Of a DNA stretch of 64,000 nucleotides, positions 43,344 through 55,154 are shown piece after piece; position 1 is the first letter of the stretch, and the number at the start of each line of letters is the position of its first letter. The position numbers and the translations under genes were made by a program. The stretch comes from Notospermus geniculatus (lineage: Eukaryota; Nemertea; Pilidiophora; Heteronemertea; Lineidae): contig NMRB01001304.1 of assembly GCA_002633025.1 (NCBI GenBank), forward strand, positions 49,977 through 113,976. The letters run 5' to 3'. The notes under the pieces were generated by a model. It searched no databases. It had not been told where the DNA came from and worked only from the letters and a program-made list of their open reading frames with translations.

Positions 43344-45097
43344 GAATTTGTAATCCTGGGAGAAAGCAGTGTGAAACAACAAAGATCACTGCCTTCTGTT
43401 TCACCTGATTCATGGAAATTGAACCAACATTATTGCCAGCATCTGCTCTGGTACGTGGAAACATAGCACCATCATGAGGCAGAACACACCAGTCTTTTGC
43501 AGCCGAAGCCACAACGTCCACAGGTGTCCTGAGGCAGCGACATCCCAAAAGCTCTGACAAATAACATTTGCTTCAAATCTGCTTCAGTTGTTTTGTTGAC
43601 ATTTGACAATGCAACCAAAAGCTTTGTTGTGCAGGAATGTTGTTCAAATGTCAGAAAAATTTTGCCACTGTTGATCATCACATCTTTAAGCACCTTGGCA
43701 ACATCGCAAGGTATTTTGCTCTACTCTTGGACATCATGAGATGTCACCATCGCATTATGACAGACTGCCCTCATGATTTGATCCCACTGCTAATCCTCTT
43801 TATGCCACACACAGTAGGCACCTTGGTAACTAAGCAGGTGTTATAATCCCCAAGTCAGTGGTCAGCTCGGTATTCAGGACCATCTCAAAAATCAAGTACA
43901 CGGACGTCCAAATTTGCTTGTCCACATTCGAGTTTTCTTGCGCAAATTTTTCTCCAACACTTCGTCTTTCCAAAGTATACCTTGAAATTCAAAATGGCCA
44001 CCACAGCAGCCATCTTGATGGTGGGGCATTGGTGAGCCTAGTTCTTGGCAGATATTTTCCTCTATCCACAGAACCTATCACAGAAATTTCAGATCAATTC
44101 CTCCACTGATTCTGAAGTTATCATCAGGAGAAGAAATCCAAAATGGCCACCACGGCAGCCATCTTGATGGAGTGGCAGGTCTGAATGTCAATAGGTATCT
44201 TTCCATAGCTACCGACGCTAGACTGACCACAGAAATTTCAAACCACTTCTCCAATTTACAGGATAGATAGACAGACTTAATGCCCTCCAGCCTTTTTGGC
44301 CTGAGGGTGAAATGGTTGAAACATGTTGTGTGGAAAGAAAAGACTTGAAGGATAATCTTCTAGATAGTTCATAGCTCATAACTCAAGTCAACTTTGGTAG
44401 ACAATACCATACCCTTGGTACCGGTACAGAATATCCACATGACGCTGATCCTACATGGGCACACTTGGCTCTACCAAGACAACATTTACCCACTCCGCCG
44501 CATTGACCAGGTTGAATTTCAAACACGGACATCCCCTCTTGAGACAAAACACCCAACAGCATCAACATCACATCACTGATATCCAGTAGCAAAAGCGTCA
44601 AGTACTTTCCCTGGCGATTACACCTGGACACTGTCTGGACTCTCACAGTATTCTTTTCCTCGATCAGTAAGTCAGGTCAGTTTCTCTTACAGTCCCTAGA
44701 GAGGACATGTCACGATAGATTTATTGTGTTAAAGAAGTGAATACTGTCTGAATGTTGCTATTCCAGTGATCACCTGAATCTGACATACAGGGCCGTAGCT
44801 AGCTTTTTGTCTTCAGCGCTGGGGCTATTGGGCTGTCTGGGAGGCAAAACTACACTTTTTACCTTTTTCCAGAAACAAATCTGCAAGAAAACATCATTTG
44901 GGCGATGCCTGCTTTCCACTGCTTAATAGCCCACACTGACCACGCAATCCTCCATGAGCAGGGGGTGGCTAGGGAGTGCCATATATGATAGGCTAGTTGC
45001 TACCTTTGGGATGAACAGTCGAACGTGTCGAAGAACCTCACGAAGCCCAGTCTTCTATGGTCTCCCTAACTGCAATCTCCAAAGGTTCTGAGGGGTA
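43344..45097. other. no gene seen
   Basis: Unassigned sequence. GGGCCGTAGCTAGC at 44791 resembles a transposon terminus without a partner. CAAAATGGCCACCACRGCAG occurs twice (43990, 44140). Confidence 0.35.
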
Positions 45098-45332
45098 GAC
45101 CATTCTCAAATTGACGTAAACGACAAAGATCTGCGCACTTCCACCGAAATCTCAACCACAACCTCGGTCTGAAACTGAATGACGTAAACGCAGACAACTC
45201 CACGACAGTGACGTTGAAGACACTGCGTCAGACTCGACCATGCATGGATGGCGTCACGTCAGCGGCTTTCAGATCAATGGCCTGGTTGAGATTTCGGCGG
45301 AAGTGCGCAGATCTGTGAATTCGAAAATTGTC
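45098..45332. mobile_element. 235-bp MITE, copy 2 of 4
   Basis: Starts GACCATTCTCAAATTGACG, has TCTGCGCACTTCC..GGAAGTGCGCAGA inverted inside, and is flanked by TA (45096-45097, 45333-45334). Same family as 24147, 50857 and 56185. Confidence 0.8.
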
Positions 45333-45334
45333 TA

Positions 45335-45894
45335 TACCATCTACAAATCTGAATACCCTAGCCCATCAAGACACATTTACAAACATACGATCTACTAATT
45401 ACAAAGTGTCGTCCTCAAAGACAAAGGCTTTACTAGATACCACTCGTGAATATCCCTCAAACATTAAACAAACATCCAAATTGACATCAAAGCTACTAAC
45501 ACATGTATACACACCGAATACTTCCTCATCTTATCATTCAGGGCACATCCAAGTTACCCTTGAATGTTTATTCAAAGACTGTTGGTAGCCCCCAAAGATT
45601 CAGCCATCTTTATAATCAAGGAACTCAATGGTACAGAATCCCTTACGGAAACATGCCACTCTAATTTGGGACCTTGTAGAGACCCTTAGGTCTAATATGC
45701 TATCTGTGTGAGACTCTGGTTGAGTTTGATACTTCCTTTGACTTCATGCAACGAATGAAAACAAAGTGGGGCCTCCTCCTCAGGGAGTGATTCAATTCAC
45801 AGTCATACAACTTCTATGCCCATCATGTCTTTTTCGTCAGTTTTGCTTTCTAATGTTGAATCAATGGCAGCATCCTTTTTAAAGCTGAATTAAA
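45335..45894. other. no gene seen
   Basis: Unassigned sequence with incidental frames. Confidence 0.35.
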
Positions 45895-46205
45895 TGAACA
45901 AAGCCGATCTGAACAAGAGGCCTATAGACCTTCTACTCAGCTGACCTGAACAAGAGGCCCATGGGCCTTGCACTCACCTGGGATGGAACAAGAGGCTCAC
46001 AGGCCTTCACTCAGCTGACCTGAACAAGAGGCCCATGGGCCTTATGCTCAGCTGACATGAACAAGAGGCCCATGGGCCTTGCGCTCAGCTGACATGAACA
46101 AGAGGCCTATGGGCATGCACTCAGCTGGCCTGAACAAGAGGCCCATGGACCCGGCACTCACCTGACCTGAACAAGAGGCCTATGGGCCTTGTGCTCAGCT
46201 GACCT
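45895..46205. repeat. ~37-bp array, GAACAAGAGGCCCATGGGCC
   Basis: About eight copies of TGAACAAGAGGCCCATGGGCCTTGCGCTCAGCTGACC. Each unit contains the palindrome GGCCCATGGGCC, and the array ends in a TCAGCTGACC word also found at 61500. Confidence 0.8.
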
Positions 46206-46981
46206 TGGTAATAGTGACCATCAGTTCTAATTCACCCAATTTTTTGAAGTTACAGCAACTGCTCTGGTAATTGGGTGGTTTAAGGGTTAATGGAGCCAGA
46301 AACAACACAATGCAAAATTTACCTACAACAAAAGTGCATCCCATTTTTGGAAATCTCTAAAAAGACTGACATATTTGTTTCAATTACGTTAAGCATGTAT
46401 TGTCCTCTCGCGTTAGATGAAACAACATTGAAACAAAGCTCCGCTCGTCTTTTTTCAGTTTTTCAACCACTTAGTCAGAGCATTAAGAGCTTAGAAAACA
46501 CACGGATGAAAGACAGCCATTGATCCGACTAAAAACAAGCGTTAATTAGAAATACAATCAATCATTTTCAGCTAATTCGCTCTCAAATCGGATTTCTGAG
46601 CCATTATCCAATACTTAAGTTCAATAAAGATAAGATTTGCTTGTTAAATCAGATGTACAGCAACGCACCCTCTTTGTCAGACAATTAACTAGAGTGTTCT
46701 TGATTTTTGTATGTTTTTCTTTTCAGTTTATGGAATCGATACTCGATGTCATGAGAGACCTTGAAAAGGCCACATTTCTATGCAGTTTTTAGACACTGCT
46801 TCATGTTCTATAAGGCCCTAGGTAGCGCTTAATATGTTGATTGTTGGCGAAATATGGATCGGGGGAGGGGGGGATTTTTTACTGCTCAGTTGCCCATGGA
46901 CAGCCAACTTGGGTAACAAAATTCTCATGCATGTTGAGGAGTGTCTTTAAAATCTCAAAATTACCAAGTCTGAGAAGTTAC
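46206..46981. other. mostly unassigned; possible last exon
   Basis: A strong acceptor (GTTTTTCTTTTCAG, about 46714-46727) is followed by about 21 open codons (FMESILDVMRDLEKATF) and a stop near 46793. It could be a last exon, but no family is recognised and no polyadenylation signal follows. Confidence 0.25.
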
Positions 46982-47176
46982 AATAAGCAAGAAGTCAATC
47001 TCCAGAATTCACGAATTTTCGACCCCAACCGGGGTCTTTTTCAAGTGGAACTTTACCATCTGAAACTCTAGAAAAGACTGTCTTTTCTAGAGTTTCAGAT
47101 TGTAAAGTTCCACTTGAAAAAGACCCCGGTTGGGGTCGAAAATTCGTGAATTCTGGAGATTGACTTCTTGCTTATT
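46982..47176. repeat. 195-bp palindrome of Penelope-like end units
   Basis: Two 97-base copies of the unit at 2955-3052 meet head to head with a single central base (47079) and only one mismatch seen between arms. The unit belongs to Penelope-like 3' ends. Inverted and tandem end copies are known for that class. Confidence 0.8.
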
Positions 47177-47907
47177 ATCATTTTGTGTGTCAATTTTGTT
47201 CTATTCTGTATCTGAGAAGTTACATATGCATAATTAGGTACCCTGAGGCCTTCAGATTTGTAATTTACTGAAATTACCAAAATCAGAGGTCTTCATGCTG
47301 TGAATGTAGCATGACACACATGACGATGACGGAGAGATCAACTATCATTCTGAATAGAAGTTCTTCCCCATGGCGAAAAAAATCCACACAATAATGGTCA
47401 ATAACAGGTATGTATGACTGGTCGCTGTGTTATTCGGTCTGATGGATAAAAAACGCGAGAATGAATATAAGCAATTCTTGTCCACGGTGCAGAATGCCGA
47501 GGCTCTCCGTCACGGCAACGCCATGGAAACTGACATAAAAGTATTCATGATTCAAACTGACAGATTTGACAAATTGGTATTACAGCGTGTTTAATCAGGT
47601 ATGGGCACGTAAAAAAATTGCCAATGCCATCAGTCAACATCAAAGAGAACTGATGGACCATAAACTTGCTCGAGATTAAAGGTTTCCAAGTGAGGCTAAG
47701 CGACACTGTCAGAAGTTATTGATAGGGCCAGTTAAACAATAGAGTGTTCGTCACTGAGACTTTCTGAGGAGATAGCCACAGTTAGGCCAACACACTTCAG
47801 GCCAATCACCATACAACGAAAGCTGGTACCAATTGGACTGACACCGGCAATGCCAAGCAACACTACACAAAACCCCCTAACACTGAAATGCACATTTTCA
47901 CATATTA
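47177..47907. other. no gene seen
   Basis: The first ~20 bases (ATCATTTTGTGTGTCAAT) continue the Penelope-like end. The rest is unassigned. Confidence 0.4.
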
Positions 47908-48100
47908 TGTGACCCGGCACAGCAAAATGAGTCGGAATACGCACAGAAGAAGACCGAAGATGACACCTGACAACCCATTACAGAAATCGACGAAGTCAAA
48001 TTTCAGACAATACTGAAATCAACAAACCGTTGGTGTCACCTTGGACATGTTGGGTCTTCTTCTGTGTGCATTCCGACTCATTTTGTTGTGCCGGGTCACA
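47908..48100. mobile_element. 193-bp MITE, TGTGACCCGGCACA ends
   Basis: Arms of about 50 bases (TGTGACCCGGCACAGCAAAA..) are inverted and flanked by TA (47906-47907, 48101-48102). A half-copy lies at 36233-36325. Confidence 0.8.
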
Positions 48101-48102
48101 TA

Positions 48103-48399
48103 TACCCCTTCACATATTTTCGTGAAATTGTGGGGAAAAAGTCCAAAATATTATTACACCAAATTCCACTCCCCCTTCCACAAAGTCAAATGCAACGAAG
48201 ACACTTATACCATCCAAATGCCATACAAATCAGGCATCCTTTTTTAGACCAACTCGCTCTCGCAAAAAATCAATACATAAATAAGGATTCTGATAAAGAA
48301 ATTCTGCCTACCGTTCAATGGCGTAAATCCCACGTCAAAGGTTGCATTTTCTCCGCAGTGAATCTCAAGTTATCTGTGAATGGAGAACGCAAGTCATTG
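48103..48399. other. no gene seen
   Basis: Unassigned. A 120-codon plus-strand frame begins within the MITE arm and has no recognised family. Confidence 0.35.
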
Positions 48400-48610
48400 A
48401 AGCATGACAACGAGTATTATTTGTGAGCTTAGAGAGGTATTATGGACATGATGGTTGTGGCATGTGAGGGGGCGTCTCAGGGTGTCTCGTCTTTGGGGAT
48501 GGACTGGCACTATGGTAGAGTGTTGACTAGTGTCAGAGGGGCCATGTGTGATTCATAAATGAGGCACTGAAGCATGATAGCGAGTATTATTTGGGAGCTT
48601 CGAGACAATA

Positions 48611-49047
48611 GTGAGGTTCCGCAACGTCTCCGAATTCCGAATTACGAATATCTTTGATTATGACGTCATCATTTTGACGTATGACGTTGCATCACATTTG
48701 TGACGTCGTGCAAATTCGTTGCGTCTTGACGAGGATGGCCGCAAATCTTCATAGGTGGTTTACGAATTCGGAATTGATAATTTTCATTTACAAGAAATGT
48801 TTTCTTGGGCTTTTCTGAGCATAGAGGTGACAATTGGATATACCAGGCACACTTTAGCGATGAAATAAATGCTTAAAATGTCAGTGTAAGATAATGGCGT
48901 GGTGTTAAAGAGAGGTTGTCTCATCGTTCACAAGGCCAAAAGTTGGACCACCGCAGATTTTCGACGAAGAAACGACGTCATGACGTAACGTCACGCAGGC
49001 CTGAAATCGTTCCGGGATTCGCAATTCGGAGCTTTGCGGAACCTCCC
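48611..49047. mobile_element. 437-bp MITE, GTGAGGTTCCGCAACG ends
   Basis: Ends GTGAGGTTCCGCAACGTC and the complement GCTTTGCGGAACCTCCC are inverted, with TA on the left and TG (a changed TA) on the right. The host array reads through at the site. Second copy at 20146-20599. Rich in GACGTCA words. Confidence 0.8.
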
Positions 49048-49117
49048 TGTTATGGACGTGATGGTACATGTAGTAGCATATGAGGGGCTGTCGCAGGGTG
49101 TCTCGTTTTTATGGCTA

Positions 49118-49500
49118 TGTCAGGTCAACCTTGCGATAGCACAGAACAGGCGTAGACTGACTTTCCTGGATCACTTTGCGTCAGCACAACCGCGTGGAAC
49201 AAATCAGTCACCAATATGGTGTGACATGACTGCAGTTGCGTCTCAGTTACGACGATTGCTATCAGTCGCCGATCAAAAAGATCACGAATCGCAAGAGTTG
49301 AACCTATTCAACTTCTGTGTCATCCCGACGGGCGTAATCCATTCGCAGTTGACCTGACTCGAGTTACGATTCCCAACAAGCTGATGCTGCGTGTTCCACG
49401 ATGATCGTACACATTTTCATTTTTGTGATCTGACCATGATTGTGACGCCTGATGCCGACTGTTCCATCGTAGCGCAGGCAATCGCAGTGTGACCTGACAT
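49118..49500. mobile_element. 383-bp MITE, ATGTCAGGTCA ends
   Basis: Ends ATGTCAGGTCAACCTTGCGA and TCGCAGTGTGACCTGACAT are inverted. A third internal CGCAGTTGACCTGA lies at 49343-49356. It interrupts the ~170-base array. The target duplication is not resolved. Confidence 0.65.
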
Positions 49501-49819
49501 CAGCACTAGGTATGCGATGTTGTCTTTAGGGATGTGGTGGTACTCTTAGTGGAGTTTGTGACTCATGTCAGAGGGGCTGGGGTTTGATTCTCATGTGTAT
49601 TTCAAGCAAGACAACAAGTATTGTTTGTGAGCTTCGAGAGATGGTTGTGGCGTAAGGGGGGCATCTCACGGTGTCTTGTCTTCAGGGACATGGTGCCACT
49701 ATCATAGATTTTGGACTCCTGTCAGAGGGGCTGTGGGTCCATTTCTCAGGTGAGTTGGCACTGCACTCACAGCTTATCAGAGTGGATCAATGGACTGAGT
49801 GTGCTGCTCTTTGTGTTCT

Positions 49820-50200
49820 CAAGTGGGTTGGAGTAAGGCAAGGTAGGCAAAGAGGCCTACCCAGAGTCTTAAGCCTAGTTTATACTTCGACGCACGACCA
49901 TCGCCGGCGACCGACGCGCCATCTTTCGTTCGACGCCGACCCCGTCGTACGATTTGGCCGGCGTCCGATCGCGAGGCTGTTATTACTTGAGTCGTTTCAT
50001 AACGGGTCGCCATCGCTAAAGTACGTTGGAGTATGAATCAATTCCGCGAAGTCGGCGTCCAAATTTCATCGGGCGTCGGACGCCGATGGTCTTGCGTCGA
50101 AGTATAAACTAGGCTTTACATCGACAGTGGGATTCGAACTAGAGGCCACATAACCACTATCCAAAGACCCGAGCACAAGACCACTAGGCTCCACTGGTAA
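49820..50200 (-). mobile_element. SINE family 2, interrupted by a MITE
   Basis: The minus-strand head (50120-50197: AGCCTAGTGGTC as A box, a B-box-like TAGTTCGAATCCC) and body (49820-49869) match the SINE at 34138-34325, with the MITE 49873-50115 between them. Confidence 0.65.
49873..50115. mobile_element. 243-bp Harbinger-like MITE inside SINE
   Basis: Ends AGCCTAGTTTATACTTCGAC and GTCGAAGTATAAACTAGGCT are perfect inverted repeats, with TTA duplicated (49870-49872, 50116-50118). The centre is CGNCG-rich and imperfectly symmetrical. A three-base TWA site fits PIF/Harbinger. Confidence 0.8.
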
Positions 50201-50856
50201 CCTTCCTATCTTGAGGTTAGTTTTTGTGATGATGACAACCTGCTTTGGCATGCAGGTATGCTGAATGGGAATGCAGTGCCACATTTTCCATTTTTTCTGC
50301 ACAAAATCTCTGCAACCCAGAACAAATTTGCTCTCTGCACGAATCCCTCCTTGTAAATATAGTGAGCATCATCAAAATGGCACGTGTTCTCCAAACACGC
50401 CTCGTCACGTTTCACGGCAGGGCCACCAGGATCGGACAAGAGGAGTCACACTCGGTCAACAGAGGGATTATGAGAGGCGGAGATCAGGTTCCCCGCTGGA
50501 CAAGGATGTTCATGATGAGAAGGCAGGTGAAAGGGGTCGAATTTCAACGTTACACCATTGTGTGTTCGGCTATTTGAGCTAAAGCTAACACTGGCCATAA
50601 GGACCCTCCCGAGGGGAAGATCATGAAAGGTGAAAGGTTCCTTGCTGTGGGAAATGAAGAGATGAACTTTAACACAGTAGTCTGTGCGGAGGTACTGGAC
50701 ACTTTTAATTTGTTTAAGACAGGAAGGGCAATTACTGCCACAGAATCAGGTGGTAGTCTTCAGATCAGCCGCCACTCAGAAGATGGCACATGTAATCACA
50801 CCACAATTTATTCCCATTTCACCTGTTCCCAATTCGGCCCCAATACAAATTCTATA
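50201..50856. other. no gene seen
   Basis: Open frames on both strands (up to 110 codons) have no recognised family or splice context. Confidence 0.35.
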
Positions 50857-51092
50857 GACTGTTCGCGAATTGACGTAAACGACAAAGATCTGCGCACTTC
50901 CGCTGAAATTTCAACCACAACCTCGTTCTGAAACTGAATGACGTCACGCAGACAACCCCACGACAGTGACGTCGAAGACGTTGCATCAGACTCGACCATT
51001 GCTGAATCATGGATGACGTCACATCAACTGGTATTGAGGTTCTGGTTGAGATTTCAGCGGAAGTGTGCAGATCTGCGAATTCGAGAATCATC
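50857..51092. mobile_element. 236-bp MITE, copy 3 of 4
   Basis: Starts GACTGTTCGCGAATTGACG, flanked by TA on both sides (50855-50856, 51093-51094), with the family's TCTGCGCACTTCC arms. Confidence 0.8.
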
Positions 51093-51114
51093 TATTGCTA
51101 ACTCCTAGACTTAC

Positions 51115-51213
51115 CCATTGGAGGGTGAATTGGGTGAAGACAAAAATGGGAAGACACCGATTATACTCCCGTGGGGCACAAAACCTTGTAACCAAGGGTC
51201 AAAACCAATGAAG
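51115..51213 (-). CDS. candidate 99-bp exon, unknown
   Basis: On the minus strand a strong acceptor (CCTCATCTTTTCTCAACAG) is followed by 99 bases and a perfect donor (AATGG then GTAAGTCT). Only one of the three frames is open (FIGFDPWLQGFVPHGSIIG.., Pro/Ser-rich end). No family is recognised. It is on the same strand as the exon at 18751 but need not be the same gene. Confidence 0.3.
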
Positions 51214-52730
51214 CTGTTGAGAAAAGATGAGGGGGGTGGGGAGTTTGGGCTGATACAAGAAGAAATATCATAAAGGAAAAGAAGCCACCAAATCCAGGAA
51301 GTATTTTGAAAGGATGGAGACAAAAGTTCACTCAGACAACCATGACAACCGAGCTGGTAAATACAGATCCCTGGAACTTAAAATGCAGGTGCAGAAAATA
51401 TAATATTGCCCTTCAGCTAATGAAACTGCAACTTCTATTTCAGGCAAACAGACAACTTCGCTGACTGATGGTCAACCAGACAGTGTCTCAAGCAGCACAA
51501 AACCTCTTCCAAAATGAAAATTAATAATGTGATCCTGCAGCTGCGATTTAACAAGACGCATGCGGCTGACCACGTGCCAACAATGAGAAGGGTTTAAATT
51601 ACCGTTCCCGACACCCTTACAAGTGCTCAAGGAGACAATAACACTCTTTACATCTGAGATTGCTGGCACAGGACCTGCAGCCTCATGTTTGACAAGGACC
51701 CTTAAGTACCCCTTTTTGTTCAAATTTCCTACAATCAACATCACACAATGGAAATTGATACCCGGTCATCAGCAGCCTGGGAATGGAACAGTACCCTTCT
51801 AAATTTGGACCCTCTTTCGAAAACCCTCAAGTGAAAAGCTGCAGCCGTCCATTTTAAAAGTAACTTTCCACTACATTTTAGAAAACACTATAAGATCTCC
51901 ACCGCTGCTGCTCAGATGTGTGGAAATCAGACACGATGCGTTTACTGTTCATATCTTTGGTGATCACAAACATTCAGCTTGGTCCAAAGTGCACCCTTCC
52001 CCATTCTCAAATCCCTGGATCACGCTGCATCAGACAACGTTATACTCACCAACAGCCATATTGCCATAAATCTCTGCTGCCTCTATCGATGCAGAGAAGA
52101 ATATATTCGATTAACAAAACAAGGCAGAAATCAGGACCCTAACGTTACATTATTACAATATTTGAACCCTGCGTGTGACCTTTCAAAATCATCTGTTATC
52201 CTCCCTAACTCAAGTGTTTGAACTAATAACAAAACCGAATTAGCAAATGCTTTCAAAAGTCGAGCACCCTTGATGAACTAACAGTAAATTTTGCATGAAA
52301 AGACCATCCACACTTCATAAAATACCTTCAGGGCAACTGACTTTGAAGTGAAGCGCCGTGGGCAAAATCATTGAATCCACATCACTTCCTCTGAATAATT
52401 TAGTATTTTATGCATGATAATATCTCCTGCCACAGCATAACACTATTCGACATGAATTACCAGGACGATTTTCAATTTGGTCGACTAATTTTTGCCCCCA
52501 GGTGGTGCTAAATAGACAATCAAACAGTTTACTGAGCCTCGAAATATTCCGAAATATTCCGTGCGCTCTTCAAAGTAGCATCAAATGGTAATTAAATACC
52601 CGTTCGTTAGCTGGTGGAGTAATTAGCTTGATTAGTTTTTGCCAGCTCACTAACCTCGCCACTATGAGTTTTAACCCTCATGGACAGGATCTGACAGACG
52701 GGAAAGCATCTTCCTTCAAACTGATGAACT
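51214..52730. other. no gene seen
   Basis: Unassigned, fairly unique-looking sequence; incidental frames only. Confidence 0.35.
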
Positions 52731-52732
52731 TA

Positions 52733-53004
52733 CAGTACAGGTCACAATTGACATCCCTAAATTCGCGTAAGTATGCGTAACTTGCGCAACAACTCACGAG
52801 CTATGTTACGCGTAACTTACGAGGTGAGTTACGTGGTGAGTTACGCAAATTTCGCTAGCTACGCAGTGATTTACGAGGCGAGTTACGCGATTTTGGCGAG
52901 TTTCGCAGTGAGTTACGCGAAACCAAAGCAGTTACGAGTAAGTTACGCGTAACTTACGAGTAACTTACGCGAAGCCGTAGGGATGTCAATTGTGACCTGT
53001 ACTG
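52733..53004. mobile_element. 272-bp MITE with internal GTTACG repeats
   Basis: Ends CAGTACAGGTCACAATTGAC and GTCAATTGTGACCTGTACTG are perfect inverted repeats flanked by TA. The centre is a dense run of GAGTTACG / CGTAACTTACG words in both orientations. Confidence 0.8.
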
Positions 53005-53324
53005 TATGAATGTTTTTGAAGGATGCAGCTCTAACTGCATGATACAGCATGTCCTATATTGTCCATTATTTTATTTTTTCTTTGGCTACATCCCAAATTA
53101 AATGGCTTGTTTTTGGCTAGACTGGAGAAGCGCCACCTCGTGATTGCTCCCATGGCCAAAGATGCCCAGTGGATGATGGAACAACAAGGGACTACTGAAT
53201 GAGGGACGATATCAACTTCCCAGATATAGCTGCCATCAAGAAAGTGTTGTTTTTTGTAAGGACCATGTTTCGTTTCACATTTTCACAAATTTCATTACTA
53301 GTCAACCAGCCAAAACCTCTAATA

Positions 53325-54011
53325 TAACTTTTGATGGCATTGGATGTTAAAGTTGTTCCAATGGGTAGTTAAGTATGACTATGAAATTGTCTTTCAGAAT
53401 CACCCGTTGGCCAAGGTGATTTTGACCTTTGAAGGTCAAATTTCAAGGTCAGAGGCCAAATAACTGACTTTACCATTGGACTCAGGAACTGAGCTTTGTA
53501 CAGGAGAATGGGACCCGATGTACAGCTAACCTTTAAACGGTTGGATTTACACCCCATAAATGTATTACCAACAGATAGAAACATGGTGCCTCTTAATCAC
53601 ATGAGCATGTTTTTGTAGTTTTTAACCAGTTACGTAACTGGGAACGGCGGTTTTATGTACTTTGACCCATTTTATGTTAATTTAGAGAACAACGTCATTT
53701 CTTATTACATAACAACCGAAAACAATTAAAAACATACTTATTTGATTAAGAGGCACCATGTTTCTATCTGTTGGTAATACATTTATGGGGTGTAAATCCA
53801 ACCGTTCAAAAGTTAGCTGTACATCGGGTCCCATTTTCCTGTACAAAGCTCAGTTCTTGGGTCCAATGATAAAGTCAGTTATTTGACCTTTGACATTGAA
53901 ATTTGACCTTTAGAGGTCAAAATCGCCTTGGCCAACGGGTGATTCTGAAAGTTCATTCCATGACCTTACGTAATCATGCATTGGAACAACTTTAACATCC
54001 GATGCCATCAA
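53325..54011. mobile_element. ~690-bp fold-back, ~270-bp inverted arms
   Basis: TTGATGGCATTGGATGTTAA.. (53325-53602) is repeated inverted at 53740-54011 with scattered mismatches, around a ~137-base AT-rich loop. The arms include AAGGTCAAATTTCAAGGTCA. The arms diverge at many sites, so the element is old. Confidence 0.8.
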
Positions 54012-54577
54012 CACTTTTATTAGAGGTCTTTTTGGGTATTGGCTGGCTGACTATACAGTACCCAGCATTCAATCCATCAACTGCCACAGAACTGTCATCT
54101 TGACGATTTTTTTTGCAAAGCAGTGCTCTTCTCGTCAGCAAAACTGACCTCCACAACAACAGCGAAAATATCACACCCGGAAAACTTCTTGCATCATTAT
54201 AACTGGACGATAACAGTTCTAGATTACCATGATAGCCTTGGGTTCATCGGACATTTTCCTTGAACCATCGCTGCTGTTGCCATTAGCGCTGTCACTTGCA
54301 TTACGAAGCCAATTTCACCACCACATTCTGCAAAAATGCCCATTTTCTGCCGATGACGTCTTCAAAGGTGATTTTTTGCTCGCAGAATCGCAAATTATAG
54401 CTTGGAGACAATGCTTAATGTGCAAGACAGCGAAGGAGGTCATAAAAGTTCATTGTAGAGTGGATGTCCCGAGGAAAAATCTGGTTCTGAGCGGCGCATG
54501 AGAAGGTCAAGGTCATGCAATGCATCATGGGAGTCGATACTTCAGAGACAGATGTGTAGCACATTCAGTCCTCGGCC
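54012..54577. other. no gene seen
   Basis: A 90-codon plus-strand frame (54229-54501) is unassigned. Confidence 0.35.
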
Positions 54578-54920
54578 AGTCAGGGTTATACATGTATCTA
54601 GGCCATTTTAGAGCGGCGCTGCGCCGTGGTGCCGCTGTGCCCTTTTTAAACCCCAAGGGTGCTGTGGCCCTAAAAAATTAATCTTTTTTAGGTTTTAGTA
54701 CCCCAGACCCTCTGTCATGGTCCCTTTTGGTCATATCGCCTTAGAAACTGGCTTAAATTGGCTGTTGACTGGAGTTACAGAGACCTTTTTAACTGACAAG
54801 CTTCTCAAATTCCGTTAGTAGAAATGTCGCGAATGAAAAGTGCCCTTTTCTAGGTTGAAGTGCCCTTTTCACAAATTTTGCACCGTGCCCTTCTGAAAGC
54901 CTAGATATAACCCTGCCAGT
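54578..54920. mobile_element. inverted copy of the 35125 MITE
   Basis: Complement of the element at 35125-35489 over most of its length, ending CCTAGATATAACCCTG. It lacks the long A/T run, and the left end has a CATGT insertion. Confidence 0.7.
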
Positions 54921-55154
54921 GCTAGTCTCCTCCGGATGGCTGCTCTGGTTTCCTTCTTAATTTGTATCGTCTGTTCAGCAAAGAGTGGCACACTTGGCAC
55001 TTGGCACTCGAATTCAAAATTACATACTCGTCATTCTTTCAAAGATATTTACTTCCAACTTATTGGAAATACGAAAGCAACATCACCATTTCATAGGCCT
55101 ATAATTAAGTCATTTGCTCCTATTCTTTGTATGTCTGCGGTTATTGAATAATGA
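54921..55154. other. no gene seen
   Basis: Unassigned. Confidence 0.3.

Larger units (their letters stand above)
48400..49745. repeat. ~170-bp array with two inserted MITEs
   Basis: Units share GAGTATTATTTGTGAGCTTCG, ATGGACATGATGGTTGTGG, CAGGGTGTCTCGTCTT and TGTCAGAGGGGC. Removing the insertions at 48611-49047 and 49118-49500 restores continuous units. Confidence 0.7.

Noticed and set aside
44383-44646. Cys-rich minus-strand frame (GQCGGVGKCCLGRAKC)
   Set aside because: No splice sites flank it and no family fits; probably a chance frame.
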